Notes: generated from the letters alone by a model not told the origin. Positions 25,401 through 36,870 are shown, numbered from the stretch's first letter. The stretch is 64,000 bases of DNA from Pocillopora verrucosa (GCF_036669915.1 NC_089321.1:7246663-7310662), one strand, 5' to 3'. Program-made: numbers and translations.

Positions 25401-26825
25401 TTGATGGAGACTTCCGTTTAAAGCTTCCTGGATAAGTTGAAGTCCAATCTTCTCAAACGCGGAAATAAAACAAAAAAGGAGAGAAGTTTATGGACCAATT
25501 CGTAAAAATTCAATTCCTAAAACCAAGAGGAAATGAAGTCTCATTATCTTCTCTTGATAAATCATAAAATAACCTCGCCTTATGAACAATCGGTTAATAC
25601 GACCACCTTCTCGTCACAACGTCCAGCGTTTTTTTGTGCTCGAACGAATCGAGAGTCCTGACAATTTTCACTTTAAAGCTTACGGCCAATTAATCTAACC
25701 ATTTAACGGCCAAATTTACAAGGGAAATGTTTTTCATGGAACTGAGTTTCAGCTGAGGATGTCTAAGCTGAAGAGTTGAGTTGCAACAACGCGCGCTTAG
25801 TTGTACTTGAGATGTAAACCCACAATAGAGAACAGGAAAAAAAAAGAAACACCTCTTTCAATAATTTTCATCTTGATTTAGGACAATCTAGGTTTTATAC
25901 TCTTTCAAATGAATTATCTTGTGCTCAATAATTTGTTTTTCGAATATTTTCACTCATTTGTAAAATAAACTTCCCAGGTCCGCTCAGTCAAACGACGTAA
26001 CTATTCGCTGTTTTACGTTTAGTTTAACGATCACTTTCAAGTCGCCATGGATGTCTAGCAAGCCAACTGGGCTTAATTTTAATTTGCTTTCTCGAAATTC
26101 TCCTGCTACGTTTCCCTTTAGCGTTGAAAAACAAACAAAAAAAGTTACAACTCTCTCGTCTCCTTGGCCCCCTTTAATACTCCTTTTTCCTTCAAATGGG
26201 CTGTATTGAGTTAAACCGATATTCTGGGCTTTTCATTTTTTTAGTACGAGTCAATTTATACCAAACGCTATTTTCAGTTTTTTCTCGGAAGAAATGAACT
26301 GAAGAGGAGTTGTAAGACTTCTGACGATGATGACTACTTTCAAACAATACCTTAGTTACCGATATCACAGGTGCAAACAAACTTTGCTGATTACGGAAAC
26401 GGTCTTAAACCGTCTATTTTGAACGCGAAAGCAAATTCAAGAAAAAAAATTCAAAATTAACAAGTTCGAGTACAATATAATAATGAACTACTTGCCCACC
26501 TTGCTCGAACTGTGTTGGGAAATATTGTCTCTCATGCAGTCATTGAAGAAGTTCTTTCTACACATAAATGGTGGCTCCTTCCTGAGTTAGATAGCTCAAT
26601 GCAGGACTGGATTTGAATTTAAAACGAACAAAAATTGAGGACATGACGGGATGGCGAGTAGCGAAATAGACTTATTTAATGATATGGAACGAAGCTTGAC
26701 AGCTGGTCTCAGAATCATCACGCACGAGAAAGGACGTTGTTTTAAAATAGAGAAAGCGTGACGTTAAATGCAAATAGTACTGCTTACGGCGACTATTGAA
26801 CGTTTAGCGGTCTTCTTTCAGCTGC

Positions 26826-27527
26826 TTACACCTGAGAATGAAAACGTTCATTTAAACGTTTTAAGGCAATGACAAAATAAAGAATGGACATTAAAGCCAA
26901 AGTGACATACAAGAGTACAACGCACCATGCTATATTGTAGTCTAGGAAGGACTTGAAGTCATCAAATGCGCCATTCCATCGTGGCATGCAGTACTGCTTC
27001 GTTGGATACTCGACAAGGGTATAGACGAGCAAGTTTGGGCACCAGACAGCCAAGGCAATGATCCAAGTGGCGAGGATATAGAACCTGCAGTGTTTTGAAC
27101 TGATCAGTGGGGAACGGATGGGAAATACCTCAGCTACGAATCGATCCACTGCTATCAAAACCAGGCTCTGAATTGAAATAGTAGATGAGACGTCTATTGC
27201 GAAGTGAATCAGTTTACACAACACTTGGTCAAGAGGACCGCCGATTAACCAAGGCTGAATATTGATGTGTAACCGTTCTAAATCCCGAGGAAACAGGAAA
27301 ATCGGATACAGCAGATCGGACATGGCCATGTTTACAATGAAAAAGTTGGTGGGCTTTCTGAGGATTTTCGTCTTGTATACAATTAATCCAATGAGGGCAT
27401 TTCCTACCAGTGAGACAACAAATTGCAGACAATAAGCGAAGGTTTCACTAATTCTTTGTGATGTGAAGTTGAAGCAGCTCAAAATGGACAACGTTATATT
27501 CATCGCTCCGGTCACGTTTGCCGACAT
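26826..27527 (-). pseudogene. Family B GPCR truncated after TM5
   Basis: ATG at 27527 begins MSANVTGAMN, the family B N-terminus. Reading is open through TM1 (GN), TM2 (NMAMSDLL), the TM3 Cys, DRF, TM4, the ECL2 Cys and TM5, stopping at residue 233, where intact relatives continue to about 334. TM6, TM7 and the C-tail are absent. The stop lies in CTCAG|GTGTAAG (minus sense), which also looks like a splice donor, so a spliced full receptor cannot be strictly excluded. However, I find no TM6-TM7 exon downstream, and the flank beyond the break is the shared block also seen at 36,800 and 44,850. Most likely a 3'-deleted pseudogene with an undamaged 5' part. Confidence 0.75.
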
Positions 27528-28322
27528 TCTAAGAACTGAATATCAATTTCTTTTGAAGTTAACAACTCTCTGGAGGCTGCCTATAAACTTTGTTTAGGGA
27601 AAACAAAGTCAATCATTTGCATACGTTCCTAGAAAAGGATTTCCTGAAATTCGAGAATTCAGTTAAAATAATTGCTATCAGCTTGTATTACGAATAAAGT
27701 TATCGGTATGCTATTTCAGATTAGAATGCGCTCGGTAAAAAATAAAACTTTCAGAAGTTCCAACTTGTTAAAAGAATTGGAGACTGTCAACTTTATGAGT
27801 ACCTTTGCTGTGTTTGTAGCGATATTATACGTTCTTTTCTCCTTTAAAGATCAAGTCCTTTGCCACGTGTCGCGGTTTTTTGCGAAATCAGCTAGTCATG
27901 CTAGTGTTGAGATGTAAATTAAATGATAACTTTTGGGAGAGTCCACACGGAAGTTCATCACACAACAGGGTCCGTTATAAAGGATCTTTGGCAAGGTTTA
28001 CCGAGATATTCGTTGAGTAAATCAGTAAACATTGGAAGGTGAGATTCATATTCAAGCACTGCAACATAACATCTCTTGATAATGTCTGTTTTTGTTTGGT
28101 CGCTGCAAATAAAAACCTCAACGGTTGGTTCAGCTCTTTTGACATATTTCAATAGAATAATCTGCTATTAAGCAGATTATTCTGCTATTGTTCCTTTTTT
28201 GTTCATTTATGTTGTCTGTGTTGTCTAGGTATGTGACGAGAGAATTACAACTATGCTTCACAAATCGCCCCAGCATTAATTAATGTCAAATTAATTTCAA
28301 AATCGTTAACGGAAGGTGTAGT
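27528..28322. other. Spacer between receptor remnants
   Basis: No gene is recognised; AT-rich, with a short perfect palindrome AATCTGCTATTAAGCAGATT near 28159. Open frames at 27672-27917 and 27958-28152 show no domain. Confidence 0.4.
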
Positions 28323-28735
28323 CTATAGAGTTGCTGCACGCCTTTCTATAGCACGAGTGTTCTCTGTCCGGAATCGCACGGCACCTTGAGAGGGGCGCCC
28401 TCTTCTAAAGAAATCTTTCACTGCTTTCTTAAATTCAGAACTCCGAAAGCTGTACAAAACGGGGTTAATGACTGAATTAAGATGACCAAACATAAGAAAG
28501 ACGGTAAGCAATTCAGGATGCTTTGCGATATCGATAGCGCACTTCCAACAGAGAAGGTACGTGATTCTCAGAAATGAGTGAGGCAGCCAACAGACCACGA
28601 ACGAGGAAACGATCAGAAACGTTGTCTTGACTGCGCGAATGTTCCGTTGTTGTAATTTCCTGATGAGGATGGCATCATGTTGTGATCGCACAGATTCGAC
28701 GGGTTGTTGTTTTGAGGTAGGAATTGGAGATGTGA
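28323..28735 (-). pseudogene. Family A GPCR 3' half (TM6-TM7), 5' half deleted
   Basis: Reads ...ILIRKLQQRNIRA..TTFLIV, then CWLPHSF, NSVINPVLYSF and FKKAVKDFF, close to the C-terminal third of the 21732-22931 gene, including the same TAG-terminated tail. At about 28,731-28,742 homology jumps from intracellular loop 3 directly to sequence found upstream of the intact gene's start (near 23,065: CGCTGACAGTTTTAATCTTT). TM1-TM5 have thus been removed by one internal deletion. The open frame continues into that non-coding DNA by chance. Confidence 0.85.
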
Positions 28736-29922
28736 TATTTCCGCTGACAGTTTTAATCTTTTGAACAAATTTGGTAAGTGACCAAGCCATCATTTTTAAA
28801 TAAGTTTGAAATGCAGTTGTCAACTGATACTGTCAACTGGTAATCAAGAATGATTTCAGATGAAAGCTTAAATTAGACTATTGAGGTGATACAAATTGTA
28901 AATGGCTAACAAGAACCTTTTTTCTTTGTTAAGCCTGCAAAAATTAAAGAAGGAGGAGGTATTGCTCTATGTATCTCACTAGCATCCGATTGGCTTAAAC
29001 CAAAATTAATTGGCTCGAAAAATTAATTAATGTTGCTCGAAACATATTTTGTTATTTTAATAATTGCGCGAGCACTGATGGTGTCTTAATCAAATTTGCT
29101 AAGTAACCAAACCGTCCATCGCAAATCAGTTTGAAATGCATTTGCAAACCGATAATGTCTCCGAGTAATTTGGAAAAAGCTCAGATGAAAACTTATAACT
29201 GACTGTCACTCTGCTCAATATGCAGGGTGCTTTTGACTACGTTGACTTGTTTTCAGAATAATATTTAAAAAAGAAAAAAAAACTGAGCGAAAAACGACCC
29301 CGCCTTTACAGTAACTACTTTATCTCCTGCTAATTTGTGTTTCAGATAACAGCTGTTGTTGAGCTCCAAATGAAGGTGATTCGTAATTTCCGCCCTTCAC
29401 CCATTACAGCAAAACATTCTGAGCTTATTTTTTATAAATCCATCAGCAAGTGAAAAAGGATTTACATATCAAATACCAAGAAGCCTAAAAGCTTATTTCT
29501 CATTTCTTTAGTTTTCCTCAAAAGAACTCTTCAGAATTTATTCATTAATTTCCTTTATGTTAACATTCTCCGAGAACTAAAAGAAAGATGTTCTTTGATA
29601 ATAATCATACAGTGCTCAATTACATTGTTTTCATTATTAATTCTTGATCATTTTATCAAATATCTTTCGAGGTATTAGGAATGGCGAATATTCTGTTAAA
29701 AAATAACTGTCTGGCAAATCCGTGTTTGACCATTTCCTTCCGTCAGTCTCGGTTATTTCTTATATAACTGTTTTGAGGTCTAGAATGTTTTAGTGACTCA
29801 GTCTTGAGATCAGCTGTAATCTTCAAGAAGCCAGACATACGACCGACACACTGAGCGGAGACGAACTGTTCGTTTTTGCTGAATGAGCGAGCAAGAAAAC
29901 AGCAGGCCTTGAGACCTTCGCT

Positions 29923-29998
29923 CTGACGAATGGCTAACGTTCGAGACATCAGTGATAGAATCTCTATGGAGGTCAATTCATATTATCAACTCATAAAA
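29923..29998 (+). mobile_element. Decayed Penelope-tail hairpin, copy 2
   Basis: CTGACGAATGGCTAACGTTCGAGAC with the same downstream TCTCTATGGAGGTCAATT, paralogous to 24346. It travelled with the segmental duplication rather than by independent insertion. Confidence 0.5.
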
Positions 29999-30001
29999 CC
30001 A

Positions 30002-30170
30002 ACGGTTTAGAATATATGTAAGTCACATATTTGAACTGCGGATAAAGAAGTGAGTGAAAGTGATCCTCGCAATAATGTGCACTACTTAGGCAGTAGTGAA
30101 AATAAGGCCTGAAAAAAATTCAGGCCTGTACGGGATTTGAACCCATGACCTCTGCGATACCGGTGCAGCG
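30002..30170 (-). mobile_element. tRNA-derived SINE with target-site duplication
   Basis: A 169 bp insert, absent from the paralogous sites at 24,416 and 34,389, is flanked by a near-perfect 12 bp direct repeat (CTCATAAAACCA at 29990-30001, CTCATAAAGCCA at 30171-30182). In minus sense it begins in a tRNA-like half with a B box (GGGTTCAAATCCCGT), continues with a small palindrome (CAGGCCTGAATTTTTTTCAG) and ends AT-rich. It is 5' truncated: the A box is missing. Confidence 0.8.
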
Positions 30171-31499
30171 CTCATAAAGCCAAGTAGTCTGTAGCTCGTT
30201 TGCTGGAATAAAACTATTCTAGACATCTCGAGAAGGCTAACTCTACTCTCCCCTCTCCGTCCATACATGTCAACTATCCTGAAAGCTGAAACGGTCTCTG
30301 GATGATTAGGTCGTCATATGTTTTAAAGCTAAACTTGAAAAAGAAGAAATTTATATTTTCTCGGTGAAAGTCAACTTCGAAATTGAAAGGTATCATTGTC
30401 ACCAGATCACTGCCTTGCACCTCAGAAACAATATCGCCGTTTGTTTCCTTTATTGCTAACTATTGTAACTCAAGTGTGTCACCCTCGAATTTCTGGAAAT
30501 GCATTGGAAGACAAAGTTTTTGGATCATACCTGTCTTTGAGGAAGTTCTTGCTTGATTACTGCTTGACTTTCTCATGGCACGTCTCTAACACGGGGGCAA
30601 GTTTCAGATGACTTTAAATTTATTAAAGATGTTTACACGCCATCACCCGGAGTAAGCTTTCCATAATGTCATTCGCAATTTGGGCTACCGCTTAATGCAA
30701 CTAATGTCCATTTTTTGTCAGCAAACGTTGATAATGATGTTAAATTATTATTAAGAAAATAAACCTGCTGAACAAATGGAAATTCATTTTTACCAACACT
30801 TGAAAAGGTAAAAAACGGACAGCTCTGAAAGCTTTTTTTTTTTTTAAAGTTTCAATGAAAGCGCGGGTTTCATTTCTTCCAATCAGTCGAACTCGTAACT
30901 ATCCCTAGTTGGAACAATTTTACACTCCGCAATATTCCAGTTTGACATTTTTCCTTCGCCCCTGGTGTTACTGTCTATTTTCTTTACACGAGGAAAGAAA
31001 AAACCACGATGAAACATCTCTCGCTTTGAAACTGCTATAACCCTTGCAAGCAACGAAAATATCAATTTTTGATCTACATGCATGTTTTGATCAAATGGCT
31101 AAGATCTGTACAATGTTTGGCGTTCTTTGCCAGAGTGTGCCCACCAACAGCGCTGCAAATAATTCAGTTTTTGGCCCAGTGAGCGTTCTCAGATACGAAC
31201 AAAACAAGGTACCAGACTTATAGCTAACCTGCTTTAATTTGAATCAAACTCTAGATATTTAAAACTTAGAAGTATGCTAAACATACACCATTAATAAATA
31301 GATCTGATAGTGTAAAATAAAATTTTGTCTAACAAGTTCTGAAAGGTAAGTTTATAATTTAGTCATTTGAATTAAGTATCATGGAACAAAAAGGAAGTCA
31401 AGTAAAACGAATGTGGTTCAAAAGTCTGTGAGGCTTTGGCTTATAATCATGATTCTGATAACTTTTTGATCAAGTTTATAGTCCTCAATAAAAAAACGT

Positions 31500-31606
31500 A
31501 TCAATATCAGTATCTGGGCAACTGCCCACCTACCCCTAACCCGACATTAGCTGTTGTTGAGTCAGGGGAGGGGTGGGTAGGCAGTTGCCTAGATAATGAT
31601 ATTGAT
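31500..31606. repeat. Hairpin MITE with CCCACCTACCCCT arms, copy 2
   Basis: Left arm ATCAGTATCTGGGCAACTGC then CCACCTACCCCT; right arm AGGGGTGGGTAGGCAGTTGC then CTAGATAATGAT. Same layout and loop words (CCCGACATTA / CCCAACATTA) as 17522-17638. Confidence 0.75.
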
Positions 31607-32172
31607 CAAAAAAACAATGTAATGGCTATATAAGACTGTTATGTGGCGATACCAATTTATAATGTAAACCCCGTTGCCTATTCCTTGTAGATGTGATATT
31701 TTCAGCTTCTAAGGAATCTGTTTTTGAGACCCATCGGATTAAATGAGAATTTGAAAAAAGTAGATGTATATTGTTAAATGGCGATCGTAAACGCCCAGGG
31801 GTCAAACCGTAAAAGAGAGGGTGCAATTTGAACTTTATTTGAATTACTGAGTACAGGGTGGTAAACCAGACATAAGTGGAGATGAAAGAGGAAACTAACA
31901 AATAAAAATTGGGAAAGAAAAAAACTCAGTAGTATGCTGATAATTTCTCCCTTTTCAGCAGGCCTGAGACAAACAGAAACACGCTGAGAGTTTTATATTT
32001 GATGTTTATTTTATCCTTTTTTTTTTTTATTATAATTACAGAAATATTTCTCCGAAACTGATGATAGTGTTCGCTACCGATATTTTCATGTACGTGTGTA
32101 ACTTGCGCTCAAATACTCTAATTTTTCTCATTCGTCTAACTCACACTTTTCCAAAGGTATGTGACGAGAGAG

Positions 32173-33405
32173 TTACAAATTTACCTCAGAAATCTCCCTA
32201 GTACTATTAAATTGATTACAAAATGCCAAATTAACTCCGAAATCGTCAGTGGAAGGTATATTTTGTAGAGGTACTGCACGCCTTTTCATAGATATAGCGC
32301 GCGCGTTCTTGGCCCGGATTTGTGCACCTCGAAAGAGGCGCTTTTTTCTGATGAAATATTTAAACGCCTTCTTAAATTCAGAACTCCGAAAGCTGTACAA
32401 AATGGGGTTAATAGCTGAATTAAGATAACCCATCATAAGAAAGATCGAGTAAAGATAATATGGGATCTTTAAAGCGCACGTCATGCACAGATGGCTAATG
32501 ATGCTCAGAAATGAGTGAGGCAGCCAACAGACCACGAACGAGAAAACGATTAGAAACGTTGTCTTGGCTGCGCGAATGTTCCTTCGTTGTAGTTTTCTGG
32601 TGAGGATGGCTTCATGTTGTAATCGCGTGGATTCGACGAGCTGTTGTTCTTTTTGGGGTGAAATGGCGATGTCTTGGACTGGATTAGTAGGTCTTGTTGG
32701 GTTTTGATGAGTCTTGCCATTTCTGCGGCCAGCTTTCTGAGTATGCGACCGCTTGATTGCGAGGTAGAACATTCTGCAGTTAAGAAGGGAAGCTATTATA
32801 ACCGGTGTCACAAAATTTATCATCGAACTCAAGACTGAATAAGTCAAAGAGAGATTGAAATAACAGTACTCAAAGTAAACACTTCTTGGACGCCATTTCC
32901 AGCCAAAGACTGGGGCGAATGAAAAGAGCATAGAGTATGCCCATAAACAGCAAACGACTATAGAGGCGCGCCTGCGAGTCATCAGTGGCGATGCCTTGTA
33001 GATGTCCAGAGGTTCTCGAAGGAGTCGGTATCGATAAACTGTCAAAGCCAACAAGCTTAGAATGGACGTGGGTACAGCAATTAAATATGCTGTCGTCCAT
33101 ACATTGCACATGATCTCACCATGTCTCCAGCGCCCGAATGAAATGATCTGCTCCAAGTCAAACGGCATCACCAGACAAGTTGTTATCAGATCAGAAACTG
33201 CCAGGGAGAGGATGAAGCACGAGTTGATGGATTGCCGCAGGGATCTGGTGGTCAGTATGACCACACAAACTGTGATATTTCCCAACAGCGAAGCGATGAT
33301 AATGATGACGTAAATTATGGAAAATGTCATCATAGTTGGTGAGACATCAAGATTGTGAATGCCTGGCGAGGCAGTCGAGTTAATCGCATTTTCTGACTCA
33401 TCCAT
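32173..33405 (-). CDS. Family A orphan rhodopsin-class GPCR, intact intronless gene 2
   Basis: 410 residues from ATG 33405 (MDESENAINSTASP). TM1 carries Asn43, TM2 Asp72, TM3 begins at Cys100 with Tyr107 at the 3.32 position, and YRY at 124-126 replaces D/ERY. CWLP is at 293-296 and NPILY at 333-337, then FKKAFKYFIRKKR. Three N-terminal or ECL2 sequons can be seen. Compared with gene 1, intracellular loop 3 is shorter and the C-tail about 30 residues longer, because a codon pair that is CAA-AAT here is TAG-ACT in gene 1. Loss of the acidic DRY residue in both paralogues is a family trait, not decay. Amine-like architecture without Asp3.32; ligand unknown. Confidence 0.88.
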   Translation of the reverse strand: MDESENAINSTASPGIHNLDVSPTMMTFSIIYVIIIIASLLGNITVCVVILTTRSLRQSINSCFILSLAVSDLITTCLVMPFDLEQIISFGRWRHGEIMCNVWTTAYLIAVPTSILSLLALTVYRYRLLREPLDIYKASPLMTRRRASIVVCCLWAYSMLFSFAPVFGWKWRPRSVYFEYCYFNLSLTYSVLSSMINFVTPVIIASLLNCRMFYLAIKRSHTQKAGRRNGKTHQNPTRPTNPVQDIAISPQKEQQLVESTRLQHEAILTRKLQRRNIRAAKTTFLIVFSFVVCWLPHSFLSIISHLCMTCALKIPYYLYSIFLMMGYLNSAINPILYSFRSSEFKKAFKYFIRKKRLFRGAQIRAKNARAISMKRRAVPLQNIPSTDDFGVNLAFCNQFNSTREISEVNL

Positions 33406-33490
33406 GGCAAAAAAGAACCTCTCTTCCTTGCTAGGCCTGCAAAAATAGAAAACGTAGGAGGCATTGCTGGCTGTGACAATTACAATTATA

Positions 33491-33706
33491 TAATAAGCTC
33501 AGTTATGCACGCATTCTGATTGGTTCTCACTTATGATCTATTGGAGGACAGACGTATAGATGACGTCGTCATTAAAACTTTTTAATTTCTTTATTATATA
33601 AAACAAATAGATTCCAAGTTGCTGTGCGTCTGTTCAGTAATAGATCACAGAGGACGTCAAAATGTGGTAAGAACATCAGTGGCACACGAGGCGCAGCCAA
33701 AGTCAA
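33491..33706. repeat. Dispersed repeat inserted upstream of GPCR A2
   Basis: This segment is absent from the otherwise collinear flank of GPCR A1 (near 23,015-23,035). It holds GCATTCTGATTGGTTCTCAC, CAAATAGATTCCAAGTTGC and CAGAGGACGTCAAAATGTGG. A diverged version (AACAGATTCCTTGTTTCCAC...ACGTCAACATGTGG) occurs at 42930-43020 and 63800-63890. Confidence 0.6.
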
Positions 33707-34324
33707 AGGTTGTATGCGAAAAACGGCCTCGCCCGTAGAGTAACTACTCCATCTCCTGTTAATTTGTGTTTCAGATTGCAGCAGTTGTTGCACTCCAAAT
33801 GAACGTGATTTGTAATTTCCGCCCTTTAAACATTACAGCAAAACACTCTTAGATTATTTTCCATTTGAAAGAGGATTTACATATCAAAAACCAAGAAGCC
33901 TAAAAGCTCACTTAGTTTTCCTCAAAAGAACTCTTCAGAATGTATTCATTACTTTCCTTTATATTAACATTCTCTGAGAACTAAAAGAAAAGGTTATCAG
34001 AATGAAGATGTTTTTTGGTAATAATCATACAGTGCTCAATTACATTGTTCTCATTTTCAATTCATGCTCATTTTATCAAATATATTTCAGAGTATTAGGA
34101 ATGGCGAATATTCTGTTCAAAAAATAACTGTCTGGCAGATCCGTGTTTGACCAGTTCCTCCCGTCAATCTCGGTTATTTCGTATATAACTGTTTTGAGGT
34201 CTAGAGTGTTTTAGTGACTCAGTCTTGAGATCAGCTGCAATCTTCAAGAAGCCAGACATATATGCGACCGACACTGAATGCTGAATGAGCAAGCAAGAAA
34301 GCAGCAGGCCTTGAGACCTTCGCT

Positions 34325-34400
34325 CTGACGAAAGGCTAACGCTCGAGAATCTCTATGGTGGTTCATTTTATCAACTCAGTTCATAAAACCAAGTAGTCTC
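34325..34400 (+). mobile_element. Decayed Penelope-tail hairpin, copy 3
   Basis: CTGACGAAAGGCTAACGCTCGAGA followed directly by ATCTCTATGGTGG: relative to 24346 and 29923 about 14 bp are deleted across the 3' half of the hairpin. Confidence 0.5.
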
Positions 34401-35274
34401 TGGCTCGTTTGCTGGAATAAAACTATTCTAGACATCTCGAGAAGGCTAACTCTACTCTCCGCTCTCCGTCCTTATAAGTCAACAATCTTGAAAGCTCAAA
34501 CGGTCACTGGATGATTAGGTCGTCGTATGTACGGATGTACTGGATGATTAGGTCGTCGTAAGCTAAACTTGAAAAAGAAGAAATTCATAATTTCTTGGTG
34601 AAAGTCAACTTCGAAATTGAAAGGTTATCATTGTCATCAGAACACTGCTTTGCACCTTTGTAACATAATCACCATTTGTTGTTCCCTTTATTTCTAACTA
34701 TAGTAACTCAAGTGTGTCACCCTCGAAATTCTGGAAATGCATTGGAAGACAGAGTTTTTGGATCATACCTGTCTTTGAATGAGGAAGATCTTAGGATCTC
34801 AAGAGAGAGTCTTGATTCAGGCTGTTTGACTTTCTCATGGCAAGTTTCAGATGACTATAAATTTGATAAAGATGTTTACACGCTATCGTTTAGGGTAAAT
34901 TTTCCATAACGATCGATTGATAGTATTATTCACAATTCAGGCTACCACTAATTGCAACTGATGTCAATTTTTTGACAGCAAACATTGATAATGGCGTTTA
35001 AAATTGAAAAGAAACCGGCCTAGTAAATGAAAATATAGTTTTATCAACCTCAACTTAAGTTAAAGTCATTCTGCCAAAGCATGCAAGTACTGCCTCACAT
35101 TCATGTCCACCGATAGGTGCACTTCTAAACTAATGGTTTAATTGGTAATGTATATCAGACAGGAAAGGGAATCACAAAGTAATGGCCTAATTACTGACAT
35201 TCATTCATAATAAAATAAGAGCTAAAAATAAAGAGCCGATTTCTAATTTACGTATTTGGTGATAAGATTTCTTC

Positions 35275-35400
35275 GTCACCGGGAAAATTTGTTTTTCACG
35301 GGAAAAAATTACGCAGCTGCTGAAGCCGGTAGAACAAAGTCAGATAAAGCCTCCGCTATGTCTGATGGGGGAGGACGCGATCACGTCGGGAAAAAGATTG
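35275..35400. promoter_or_regulatory. Conserved GPCR-upstream block, copy 2
   Basis: ACGCAGCTGCTGAAGCCGG, AAAGCCTCCGCTATGTCTGA, GGGGGAGGA and GCGATCACGTCGGG in the same order as 25259-25400, about 1.9 kb upstream of GPCR A2. The 11 bp AGATGACTGAC of copy 1 is absent here. Confidence 0.45.
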
Positions 35401-36870
35401 TTGGAGGCTTCCGTTTAAAGCTTCCTCGATTAGTTGACAAAGTCCGATCTTTCCGAACGCGGAATTAAAACAAAAAGGGAGAGAGGCATATGGACCAATT
35501 CCTAAAACCAAGAGGAAATGAAGTCCCTCTGTCTTCTCTTGATAAATCATAAAAGAACCTCGCCCTATGAACATACGGTTAATACGACCACCTTCTCATC
35601 GCAACGTCCAACGTTTTTTGTGCTCGAACGAATCGAGAGTCCTGACAGTTTTTACTTTACAGCTTACGGCCAGCTAATCTAACCATTTAACGGCCAAATT
35701 TACAAGGGATCTTAGTTTTCGTGGAACTGAGCTTCAGCTGAGGCTGACTACGAACAATTACGTTCAGGATGAAAAAATGTCTTGAGTTGAGTTAAAACAA
35801 CGCGCGCTTAATTGTACCTGAGATGTGAACCCACAATAGAGAACAAGAAAAAAAAGAGAAAAACTTTTTCAATAATTGTCATCTTGATTTAGGATAATCT
35901 AGGTTTTATACTCTTTCAAATGAATTATTTTGTGCTCAATCATTTGTTTTTAGAATATTTTCACTCATTTGTCAAATAAACTTCTCAGGTCCGCTCGGTC
36001 AAACGACATAATTATTGGCTGTTTTGCGTTTAGTTTACTATAATGATCACTTTTAAGTCGCCATGGATGTCTAGCAAGCCACCTGGGTTTATTTTTAATG
36101 TGGTTTCTCGAAATTCTGCTGCCACTTTTCCTCTTAGCGTTGAGAAACAAACCGAAAAAGTTATAACTATCTCGTCTTCTTGGCCCCCTTTAATACTGCT
36201 TTTTACTTCAAATGGGCTGTATCGAGTTAAACGATATTCTGGGCTTTTCATTTTTTTTTAATACGAGTCAATTTATACTAAAACTTATTCAGTTTTTTCT
36301 CTGAAGAAATGAACGGAAGAGGAGTTTTAAGGCTTCTAACAATAATTATTACTTTCAAAAAATACATTAGTCACCGATATCACAGGTGCAAACAACATCA
36401 AACGGTCATAAACCGTGTATTTTGGTCGCGAAAGCCAATTTCAAAATAAAAATTCAAAATTAACAAGTTCGATCCGAGTGCCATATAATGACCTATTCGC
36501 CCACCTTGCTTGAGTCGCACTGGAGAATATTGGCTCTCATGCTGTCACTGAAGAAGCTCCCTCTACAAATGAATGCGGGTGACTCGTTCTTAAGTTAGAT
36601 AGCTCAATGCAAGGCTGGATTTGAATTTAAAACAAAACAAGAATTGAGGACGTGACGAGGTGGCGAGTACGCAAATAGACTTATGTAATGATATTTAACG
36701 AAGTTTGACAGCATGTCTCAGAATCATCGCGTACGACAAAGGATGTTGTTTGAAAATGGAGAAAGCGTCATGCCTGTAAACGGAAAATAGTACTGCCTAC
36801 GGCGATCATTGAGTGTTTAGCGGTCCTCTGTCAGCTGTTTACGTCTGGAAACGAAAACGTTCACACTAAA

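Larger units (their letters stand above)
22932..26825. other. Upstream spacer of GPCR A1, duplicated elsewhere
   Basis: No gene is present. Within it 23,700-26,860 matches 33,710-36,870 nearly throughout, and 23,700-24,900 also matches 29,270-30,670. It includes a Penelope tail remnant near 24346 and a conserved block at 25259-25400. The section 23,200-23,500 repeats at about 28,880-29,150. Confidence 0.7.
23700..26860. repeat. Segmental duplication block, copy 1 (partner 33710-36870)
   Basis: Co-linear similarity by eye, roughly 85-95%, runs through landmarks such as GACCAGTTCCTTTCGTCAATC, GCATTGGAAGACA, GTCCACCGA and the AACGTTTAGCGGTC end. In copy 1 the block ends inside the 3' end of the truncated receptor at 26826. 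A shortened third copy is at 29270-30760, and the terminal 350 bp recurs at 44560-44890. Confidence 0.8.
28824..32172. other. Spacer upstream of the deleted family A copy
   Basis: 29,270-30,760 is the third copy of the family A upstream block, broken by a SINE at 30002-30170. 30,770-31,490 looks unique and AT-rich. A hairpin MITE is at 31500-31606. 31,640-32,170 is the 3' flank of the next receptor and resembles 21,340-21,700. No gene is seen. Confidence 0.6.
33710..36870. repeat. Segmental duplication block, copy 2 (partner 23700-26860)
   Basis: Collinear with 23,700-26,860 up to AACGTTCA near 36,867. There copy 1 enters the truncated family B receptor, while copy 2 runs into unrelated sequence, so a receptor once adjoining this copy has been lost completely. 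Confidence 0.8.

Noticed and set aside
33572-33793. Minus ORF of 73 codons upstream of GPCR A2
   Set aside because: Spans the dispersed repeat at 33491-33706; related repeat copies are not open.
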